Part shown: positions 1-6,657 of the stretch, piece by piece
Layout: each line of letters starts with the position of its first letter
How positions within the stretch are numbered: position 1 is the first letter of the stretch
Source of the DNA: Euryarchaeota archaeon UBA125
Lineage (GTDB): Archaea > Thermoplasmatota > Poseidoniia > Poseidoniales > Thalassarchaeaceae
Reading direction: 5' to 3'
Assembly: GCA_002502625.1 (NCBI GenBank)
Contig: DAPV01000023.1
Span: 1 to 16,449 of the forward strand
DNA: 16,449 nt
The notes under the pieces: generated by a model
What the model was told of the DNA's origin: nothing
Seen by the model: only the letters and a program-made list of their open reading frames with translations
The model's database searches: none
Program-made: the position numbers and the translations under genes

Positions 1-3000
1 GACATAGGATCTAAATCTTCATCACTGTATTTTGTGTTGCCCTCAGTACATTCGAGGCCATATTCTGCATTATCGCAAGCAACTCCATTTTCAAAAGCAT
101 GCCAACTCATTACTTCAGACTTAATCACATCATACAATTGGTCGGAAACTGTTGGAACATCGATTAGAGCAGGATCAAGCCCCATCTCAGGTGCTGCAAT
201 CGCTATAATTCGCTCAGCAGTGGCATCAGCTAGTGCGATGTTTGTGGTCTGTCCTGGACCCAAATCCCCATTCAAAACCAATTCCTCAGGAGAGGCAAGG
301 ATGAACCCAGCATGCATTCCACGTGGCCAAATCTCTCCATCCTTGATGACTATCATTCCAAATGCTCCCATAGCAGCAACTCGAATTTCTGAAGTTCTAG
401 AAGTATCACCATCTTGGAACTCAATACAATCACTGTCTCCATCTCCCCATGATTCGTTGGAAATATCAGGGAAGAATGGATCGAATCTCAATGGAGTGTA
501 GGCCCAGCAGACACTGAATTCTCCATCTTCATTGTATACATTGTCAAGCATAGATGGAGTGATTGTTATTGCATGTACCGCCCCCGGTTCTGTGTCAACA
601 GAGTAGACAGGGAATCCAGAAAAGTCAGCTACATGGTCCATACCACTAACAGAAAGACTACCATTTGTAACTACAGAAATCGAACCTCCTAGACCGGTTA
701 ATGTATCATATGATTGGTGAGGAGCCTTTGCCTGAACAATAGAGACATATGTTCCAGGTTTACTTGGAGTAATGGTCAATACCGCTTCACCATTCTCATC
801 TGTGTTTAGTTCTACAGTTGTGAACACTTCAAACGGACCATCTGTGAAGATTGAATCAATCAATTCAGGAGACAGTTCAAGATCAGATCCTTCGTCTTCC
901 TCTTCTTCTTCGATGGTAAAGCAATTTTCATCAGTTGAAGTTGAGATTGCATCTACAACAGTATCATCCATATTCCTCAGATCTACGTGTATGCAGTAGT
1001 ACCCTGGATCGAGCTCAGACGTATCGAGTTCAAATCCAGTGTTATAATCATCTTCACCAACGTCGTAATCCATCTGTTCAAAAGAAGTGTATGATGGACC
1101 AGTTTCATTACCATCAACAATCATTATGAGGACATTATAATTTTCATCATCACCCCATACAGAATCGTAGTATACATCACCACGAATGCCAGCCAATTCT
1201 CCATCATCTTCTTCGAAATACCAACTCATATCTCTGATAACTCGCTTTAATTCCCCTTCGAAGGATCTCTCAATACTTTCATCAGTGACATCATCAGCAT
1301 CGAAAACGATATCGTCACAAGAAGTGGGTGCGCCATCAACTAATGCAGGATATTGGAGGAGAGTTCCTTCAACACTCCATTTTCTGAAGATACCATCATA
1401 AGCACCTAGATCGACTCCACCAGAACCCCAATATGACATCATGACATAATCATTGAAGAGTTCATTTCCATCTCCGTCAAAAACATCCACATCGAACATG
1501 TAACAATGATCATCTGTTCCATCATCATCTTCATCAAAATCTCCATCTCCATTGAATGAAACAGTCAAATTCTCAATTTTATCTAGATTATCTTCTGCAT
1601 CTGCTTGTTCATCAGACCCATCATCACAATCATCCCAACCATTGTTCAACGAGTATTCGCTAACCGCATCACTGCCGTCCTCACATTCGTATTTAGTTTC
1701 AATATTGACGTAAGCTGAATCGAACCATGTAACTCCTTCATCTGATTCATCATCGCAATCAAAATTATCATTATTCAAGTTGTAGAATTCTACGCCACCG
1801 TTTCCATCGTCACAAGGATAGTATGTCTCGTATGGGGTTTCATCTGACCAATCTCCACAATCGTTCTCTTCGTTGTTGATTTTGTATCTCTCATAGTCAG
1901 GAATTTCAATTCCATTATCGCAATAGAACGTATAGTCTTCATCATCTTCGTCATCATCATCTTCGTCATCATCTTCTGAGCCAATAAGACCGTTGTCGTT
2001 GAGCAAATCAAAACCAGCCTGTGGAGATATTCGAAGTACTGCTACCTCAACTTCTGCTCCTTCAACTGGTCCGACACCATTGTAGACTTGAGATCTGATT
2101 GTGATGTCTTCTCCCATCAGACTCTGCTGAGGGGATTCAACAAGAACACCGAGAGCTGAAACTGTGAAAATTTCATCATTACCCTCAAGTCCCATCTGTA
2201 CAATCATCGGTAATGATAGGAGTTCCATTTCCATCTCGAAGCGATCTTCACCTTCTGAATCTCGAATTACCCCTGAATCCTTCAATTCATCAAGAATGTC
2301 ATCAAACTCCCACATTTGATCTTTGAAGACTGGAATCTCAAGAACGCCAACATAACGCTCACAATCCCAGTCCCAGCATTGATCATCTGAATCATCTGAG
2401 ACTTTCTCGAGGTTCACTGAATAACGTTGCTGACCATTCGATTGAGTTACACCAAAATTAATTGAATTGGGATGGGTTTCATCGCTATTCCATACATCCA
2501 AATTAATTCCTATCATAGGTGTGTACATATTATGTTCGAAGGTCATAAAATCAGGGATTGATTCCATATCATCATCTAAGTTCATCAAATGAGTAGAATT
2601 TCCTTCGTCATATGTTGAAGAGAAATCGTCCATTGCTGGACCATCAGAAAAATGACCCAACCATTCACCGAAATCAGCCAAAACTTCTCCAGTTACATTC
2701 CAAGCAGGGTCTTGTGTAGAATCAATTACAATGTTCAGGATATTCTCAGGTAAAGTGTTGAACGCTGAGAATGCAGTATTGACATGAGGATGATCGCTCT
2801 GCATTTTTGCTGTCCAAGCTTGTCCTTCTGGTGTGTCAAGAACTTTCTCATATTCCCAAACAATTCGATCTGGGATATCATCACCATCAGTATCCTGGAT
2901 ATCTGTTTCTTCAAGACGATCTGCCATCTCAACAAAACGAATCAAAAATCTCTGGAATGCAGTCATGTTGTCAAAATCTTCATCGAGAAGTGGATCAATG

Positions 3001-4088
3001 AATGCACCAAGACCCTCTGCAATTGCTTCAGGATGATCAGAGATAGACAAGACTGCAATGTTTCGCATCAAGGTCTGAACAGATTCAAACTGACGTTGAT
3101 TATTAGCAAGATTATCTAGAGCGGTGGTGATGTTATCCCATTCTCCTGTTGCAGTCATTGCATCATATGCTGCTTCAAAGTCGCCAGTTCCCTCGAATCT
3201 AGTGAAATTCTCTATCAAATCAAACTCAGCTAAGTACGGAGGAATATCTTGGAAATCATTCATCACACGTGGAATAGGGAATTGATCCAAATAAGTCAAT
3301 ACTGCAACAACAAAACCTACTGAAGCGGCTGAATCATCGGATTCCAAGAACAACATCAACTCTTCTAGGAAATCTGCCCCTGCAGACATATTGTACTGGT
3401 TCTCGTCCCTTGAAGCATCAATCATTTCATTCCAAAGAGCCTGACTACCTAAAGCGCCAGAACCACGACAAGCATCTTCGACAAACTGATCCCATCCGCC
3501 GTTATTCATCACTATATCTTGAAGGTCGGTAAACTCCTCAGCAATATCTGCTGTTGGATTTGCAATATCCCATGTATCATCGATGCTCTGCAACACTTTC
3601 GAAACTTCAGCACCAAAAATTTCTGAAATTTGTGACGGGTCATCAGTTGCTAGTAAATTCCCACTTTGAGCAGTAACACTAGCTCCGTAAACACCACCAC
3701 TTGCGGTTACTGGTACAGTGTATGTGCCCATCCAAACTGTTGTGGAAGAGTCAAACTCATCTACACCTTGGCTAGTGAGAGCAATTGTGTCAACAATAAC
3801 AGGTGGACTTGAGGGGGAGGCTCCGTTAAATCGATCCAATGGATCAAGGTCCCTGTAATGGAGAATATCGGCTGTCACCAAGGTATTGGAAGAATCTGCA
3901 CCTCGAACATTTGCGTGAACTGATACTTCGGTACCTACAGTAGCGAATTTAGTTGTGACAAAACCATCAACCTGTAGGGTTTCTGAACCATCTGAAGAAG
4001 TGTCATTCGGTGCAACAACTAATCCAGAAACTGGTGCTGCAATCAATAAAAGAACTAGTAAAATCGGTATTCGGTGCCCTGCTCTCAT
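1..4088 (-). CDS. Giant acidic exported surface protein with LDLa-like repeats (3' end outside window)
   Basis: The reverse strand reads open from an ATG at 4088 to the left edge, giving 1362 codons without a stop; the C-terminus is missing. Residues 1-22 form a signal peptide (basic MRAGHR, then a Leu/Ile-rich core, then an A-P-V-S-G region), so the protein is exported. After it comes an Ig-like beta-rich segment (about 30-150). A mostly helical stretch follows (about 150-480) with a calcium-loop-like D399-T-D-G-D-D-I-P-D407. A second Ig-like segment lies near 655-700, then an Asp/Glu tract at 704-720 and three degenerate LDL-receptor-A-like repeats (723-827). Residues 1060-1066 form a Glu-rich hinge before another beta-rich segment. 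No internal membrane helix is visible; an anchor could lie beyond the window. I do not recognise a named family. A calcium-binding adhesin or surface-scaffold role is inference. A TATA-like AATATAG sits 49 bases upstream, and no Shine-Dalgarno site is seen. Confidence 0.85.
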   Translation of the reverse strand, partial: MRAGHRIPILLVLLLIAAPVSGLVVAPNDTSSDGSETLQVDGFVTTKFATVGTEVSVHANVRGADSSNTLVTADILHYRDLDPLDRFNGASPSSPPVIVDTIALTSQGVDEFDSSTTVWMGTYTVPVTASGGVYGASVTAQSGNLLATDDPSQISEIFGAEVSKVLQSIDDTWDIANPTADIAEEFTDLQDIVMNNGGWDQFVEDACRGSGALGSQALWNEMIDASRDENQYNMSAGADFLEELMLFLESDDSAASVGFVVAVLTYLDQFPIPRVMNDFQDIPPYLAEFDLIENFTRFEGTGDFEAAYDAMTATGEWDNITTALDNLANNQRQFESVQTLMRNIAVLSISDHPEAIAEGLGAFIDPLLDEDFDNMTAFQRFLIRFVEMADRLEETDIQDTDGDDIPDRIVWEYEKVLDTPEGQAWTAKMQSDHPHVNTAFSAFNTLPENILNIVIDSTQDPAWNVTGEVLADFGEWLGHFSDGPAMDDFSSTYDEGNSTHLMNLDDDMESIPDFMTFEHNMYTPMIGINLDVWNSDETHPNSINFGVTQSNGQQRYSVNLEKVSDDSDDQCWDWDCERYVGVLEIPVFKDQMWEFDDILDELKDSGVIRDSEGEDRFEMEMELLSLPMIVQMGLEGNDEIFTVSALGVLVESPQQSLMGEDITIRSQVYNGVGPVEGAEVEVAVLRISPQAGFDLLNDNGLIGSEDDDEDDDDEDDEDYTFYCDNGIEIPDYERYKINNEENDCGDWSDETPYETYYPCDDGNGGVEFYNLNNDNFDCDDESDEGVTWFDSAYVNIETKYECEDGSDAVSEYSLNNGWDDCDDGSDEQADAEDNLDKIENLTVSFNGDGDFDEDDDGTDDHCYMFDVDVFDGDGNELFNDYVMMSYWGSGGVDLGAYDGIFRKWSVEGTLLQYPALVDGAPTSCDDIVFDADDVTDESIERSFEGELKRVIRDMSWYFEEDDGELAGIRGDVYYDSVWGDDENYNVLIMIVDGNETGPSYTSFEQMDYDVGEDDYNTGFELDTSELDPGYYCIHVDLRNMDDTVVDAISTSTDENCFTIEEEEEDEGSDLELSPELIDSIFTDGPFEVFTTVELNTDENGEAVLTITPSKPGTYVSIVQAKAPHQSYDTLTGLGGSISVVTNGSLSVSGMDHVADFSGFPVYSVDTEPGAVHAITITPSMLDNVYNEDGEFSVCWAYTPLRFDPFFPDISNESWGDGDSDCIEFQDGDTSRTSEIRVAAMGAFGMIVIKDGEIWPRGMHAGFILASPEELVLNGDLGPGQTTNIALADATAERIIAIAAPEMGLDPALIDVPTVSDQLYDVIKSEVMSWHAFENGVACDNAEYGLECTEGNTKYSDEDLDPM
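1608..1922 (-). repeat. Three tandem two-cysteine LDLa-like protein repeats
   Basis: Within the giant exported protein, residues 723-827 hold three copies of a pattern: Cys, 18-20 residues with an Asn-Asn/Asn-Asp turn, then Asp-Cys-x-Asp-x-Ser-Asp-Glu. The cysteine pairs are C723/C744, C759/C778 and C802/C821, and the endings are DCGDWSDE, DCDDESDE and DCDDGSDE. The endings match the calcium-cage half of LDL-receptor class A modules. The canonical six cysteines are reduced to two, which by position would be the second and fifth. The DNA copies are diverged, so this is a protein-level repeat and not a recent duplication. Confidence 0.7.
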
Positions 4089-4133
4089 GGACGTTGACGT
4101 AATGGGTAAGTATTTGGAGGTACTGCCGGAAAA

Positions 4134-4140
4134 CTATATT
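4134..4140 (-). promoter_or_regulatory. Possible TATA box for the giant exported protein
   Basis: Reverse-strand AATATAG is centred 49-51 bases before the ATG at 4088. With usual archaeal spacing it would place transcription start about 22 bases upstream of the start codon. It lies just after a T-run that follows the stop of the upstream gene, so the giant gene may have its own promoter. It is a short AT-rich match only. Confidence 0.3.
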
Positions 4141-4141
4141 G

Positions 4142-4146
4142 AAAAA
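4142..4146 (-). terminator. T-tract after the 342-residue gene
   Basis: Eight bases past the TAA of the 4155-5183 gene the reverse strand has a run of five T in an AT-rich context, without a hairpin. Archaeal termination often uses bare T-tracts, so this may end the upstream transcript. Confidence 0.28.
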
Positions 4147-4154
4147 TTATGCAA

Positions 4155-5183
4155 TTAAGTCTCAAACAATAAGATCTGAGCAATTGAATCATCTCCAACA
4201 TACTGAGAACATGTTCCAGAATCTCCTTCCAAAACAGTGAGAACTCCAAGACCAATTTGAATTTGAAGAACTGGAAGTCCTGCAGATGATAGAACTGAAG
4301 AAAGAGGAGAAATTATTCCTGAACCTGTTCCATCAATTTCCCATGAACCTGCAGAATTAATGTTACCAGGATCTAGAAGACAATTCGACGTAACAGGTAC
4401 ATCAGATTCAGAAAGATTGACCCATGAACCTAGAAATCCAGAATCAGAAAATTCAAGATTATTGGGAATGGATATTTTCGAATAACTAGGAGGAGATTCA
4501 ACAACTAAAGATTCGCCAATATTTCCCCGATTAACATTCATTTCTATATCCCAATTTGATACTCCGTTACAAGTGAAACTATCAGGTAGACACGCTCTTA
4601 CCAATTCTTGGTTTTCAGTAATTTTTTCTGTAATCAAATTAGGCCCTGTTCTTGATTCTGAACCAGATGTAGTATCAATAAGAAACGAGGTACTCACTTG
4701 TTCATCTGACCATGGAGTCGATGAATGAATTACATGAATTATCTGATTGAACGAGGAAGCACCAGCATCCCAGTCAAAAACAAACCATTCCTGTAAAAGA
4801 AATCCATCTGAATCGCGTTCTTCGATGTGACTGATATTCAAATCTGCTTCAATACGTCCAGAACGTCCTTGTTCGTCAATCAATTCTGTAATAACCACAG
4901 TACCTGTGATTCTCTTTCCTTCTAATTCGTTACGGCAATTTTCGCATTTCTCCGATTCAAGTTGAGTCATTTCAAGTTCAAATGATGCTTTTGCTCCCAC
5001 ATCAAATTGTTTCAAGTTCAAAGAATCCATCGAGGAACGAGTGGAGAGTTGTACATATCCATCCAACGAAGTTACCGGATCGATTTCATCGTCAGAATCA
5101 GTGAAAGAAAATTCAACCCAAGTTGTAGCCATTATCACACTGGCCAAACATAAGGCTTCAATCCATCGAAATTGAGTCCCCAC
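4155..5183 (-). CDS. Unrecognised exported, cysteine-pair-rich protein
   Basis: This encodes 342 residues from a GTG at 5183. An in-frame TGA lies two codons upstream, so GTG is the earliest possible start; an internal ATG (M18) would remove most of the leader. Residues 7-25 are hydrophobic and may be a signal peptide or membrane anchor, followed at once by an acidic stretch. The rest is beta-strand-like, rich in Ser, Glu and Asp, with no further membrane helix. Cysteines occur in pairs or singly: C80-x-x-C83 (CENC), a pair about seven apart near residues 198-206 (CLPDSFTC), and two in the C-terminal third, consistent with disulfides outside the cell. I recognise no domain. It lies 66 bases upstream of the giant exported protein on the same strand and is divergent from the MscS gene, so a joint surface role is possible but unproven. 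Confidence 0.75.
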   Translation of the reverse strand: MGTQFRWIEALCLASVIMATTWVEFSFTDSDDEIDPVTSLDGYVQLSTRSSMDSLNLKQFDVGAKASFELEMTQLESEKCENCRNELEGKRITGTVVITELIDEQGRSGRIEADLNISHIEERDSDGFLLQEWFVFDWDAGASSFNQIIHVIHSSTPWSDEQVSTSFLIDTTSGSESRTGPNLITEKITENQELVRACLPDSFTCNGVSNWDIEMNVNRGNIGESLVVESPPSYSKISIPNNLEFSDSGFLGSWVNLSESDVPVTSNCLLDPGNINSAGSWEIDGTGSGIISPLSSVLSSAGLPVLQIQIGLGVLTVLEGDSGTCSQYVGDDSIAQILLFET

Positions 5184-5240
5184 GTATCACGCGAATGAGT
5201 CACACATCATCTTATTATCGCTAGAAATGAGACTAAATTT

Positions 5241-5250
5241 GTAAATTTTA
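5241..5250 (+). promoter_or_regulatory. Possible promoter of the MscS-type gene in the divergent intergenic region
   Basis: The 119-base gap between divergent starts (5184-5302) holds an AT-rich patch, gtaaatttta, about 55-60 bases before the MscS ATG. That spacing would leave a leader of roughly 30 bases carrying the Shine-Dalgarno-like AAGGGGA at 5291-5297. The reverse strand has a weaker AATAA element about 32 bases before the GTG at 5183. Both calls rest on base composition and spacing only. Confidence 0.28.
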
Positions 5251-5302
5251 CAGCGGAAGGGGCCAAATATCAGCACTTCTCGGACAGGCTAAGGGGAACA
5301 TC

Positions 5303-6655
5303 ATGGCGGACGCAATGACTGAGATTAATGATGCTTGGAATCAGTTCAATGAACTATTAGAATCAGGCACTCAGATGTCGATTGTAACAAAGATTATTCT
5401 TTCAATAATTGGTATTGCAATCATGATTCTCGTCGAGAAAAATTTCATTCTTCGAAGGTGGGAAGGTATTGTTGCAGCAACTGATGCTGCATGGGATGAC
5501 CGAATTTTTGGACCACTTAGAACTAGAATCTACATTTTCACAATCGTGGGTGGAGCTAACGTTGGCGTATTATGGATTGATTCTGCAAATCCTGGTTGGG
5601 CCGAAACCGGTGCACCACTATTCAACGCGATATTCATTATCTTAGCATCAACTCTAGCTAGCGTTACTGTGAAATTCATTTTACCTGAATTGCTCAATAG
5701 ATTCCAACAGCAATCTGCGGTAACAGTATCCGGTGGAAATCCACTTCTAGTATTTCTTCTCAGAGCAGTAATTTGGTTCGGTGGATTGTACCTAGCTCTC
5801 TCGGAACTAGGAATCGAGTTGTTCGGTGTCCTGGCTTCATTGGCAGTATTCTCACTAATTATCGGATTGGCAATACAACAAACGTTGGGTAACATCGTTA
5901 ACTCATTCATGTTAGCTCTTGATCGTCCGTTTGAAGTTGGCGATAGAATCGAAGTTGATGGAGTAATGGGGACTGTAATGTCGATTGGAATTCTGTCAAC
6001 CAAATTACTTACTCTAAAGGAAGAGTTGGTCGTTATTCCAAACAATAGCCTAGTGGATTCAACGGTAACCAATTTTGCTCGTGGTGGTGGAGATGGAGTT
6101 GCTCGAAGAATATCTGTCCAGATGGATTATGGTGTTGCTTATGATGAAGATCCTGCCCACGTAAAACAGGTTATGTTGAGGGTTGCTCGTTCCTGTCAAT
6201 ATGTTCTTTCAGAACCTCGTCCAAGAGTTATGATGACTGAATTAGGTGATTTCGCCAAGGTGTTCCGACTCTTCATTTGGATTGGTGATTATAATGATGA
6301 AATCGTTACTAGAGACTATCTAATTGAGAGAATGGATCGGGCATTTGAGAGAGAAGGAATTGTAATCCCATATCCAACAGCAATCGAAATGGCGACTCAA
6401 GAAATACACCCTGACCCTGAAGTTGCAGCCAAGAAATTGCAAGACAAGGAAGTTCGACGTCAACGTGCTGTTGCTTCTTACAGACTTGAAGAAGCAAGAT
6501 TACGCAAAGAACATTCTAAGATTACTGCCGAACTTGAAGAATTGTACAGCAAAGTCAAGAGTGGAAAAATTACTGGAAAAGAACTGGCAGAGATGCAGGA
6601 TCGGATTCGAGAATTGGAACAATCCCTTGCACTTGATATGGATATAGATGATTGA
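5303..6655 (+). CDS. MscS-family mechanosensitive ion channel
   Basis: This is a 450-residue small-conductance mechanosensitive channel, which would open under membrane tension to release solutes on osmotic downshock. About five membrane helices are visible, near 28-46, 74-92, 106-127, 148-167 and 171-206. The last is the Gly/Ala-rich pore helix, with the family's G-x-x-x-Q-Q-x-x-G-N-x-x-S pattern around 188-201 and its amphipathic continuation. The beta domain follows, with R-P-F-E-V-G-D-R-I (208-216) and V-I-P-N-N (244-248). The alpha/beta cytoplasmic domain runs to about 365 and contains I-P-Y-P-T (355-359). Residues 375-445 form a charged coiled coil not found in E. coli MscS (286 residues). 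The ATG at 5303 is supported by AAGGGGA six bases upstream. The gene ends two bases from the convergent RND gene. The fold assignment is secure; conductance and ion selectivity cannot be inferred. Confidence 0.95.
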   Translation: MADAMTEINDAWNQFNELLESGTQMSIVTKIILSIIGIAIMILVEKNFILRRWEGIVAATDAAWDDRIFGPLRTRIYIFTIVGGANVGVLWIDSANPGWAETGAPLFNAIFIILASTLASVTVKFILPELLNRFQQQSAVTVSGGNPLLVFLLRAVIWFGGLYLALSELGIELFGVLASLAVFSLIIGLAIQQTLGNIVNSFMLALDRPFEVGDRIEVDGVMGTVMSIGILSTKLLTLKEELVVIPNNSLVDSTVTNFARGGGDGVARRISVQMDYGVAYDEDPAHVKQVMLRVARSCQYVLSEPRPRVMMTELGDFAKVFRLFIWIGDYNDEIVTRDYLIERMDRAFEREGIVIPYPTAIEMATQEIHPDPEVAAKKLQDKEVRRQRAVASYRLEEARLRKEHSKITAELEELYSKVKSGKITGKELAEMQDRIRELEQSLALDMDIDD

Positions 6656-6657
6656 TT

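Noticed and set aside
34..501. Plus-strand open frame of 155 codons opposite the giant exported protein
   Set aside because: It overlaps a continuous reverse-strand frame with a signal peptide, repeats and domain-like composition. Its product is Ser/Pro-rich with no recognisable features, typical of an antisense shadow.
1900..1980. Tandem tcatcatct-like DNA repeat that might be a regulatory or mobile repeat
   Set aside because: In the coding frame it is simply an Asp/Glu tract of the giant protein; no spacer or flanking-repeat structure supports a CRISPR array or mobile element.
4089..5302. Search for tRNA or small RNA genes in the intergenic gaps at 4089-4154 and 5184-5302
   Set aside because: The gaps are 66 and 119 bases, AT-rich, and show no cloverleaf arms, CCA end or extended hairpin.
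5530..6072. Reverse-strand open frame of 180 codons inside the MscS gene
   Set aside because: The plus-strand frame encodes all conserved MscS motifs across this stretch; the reverse product has no recognisable features.
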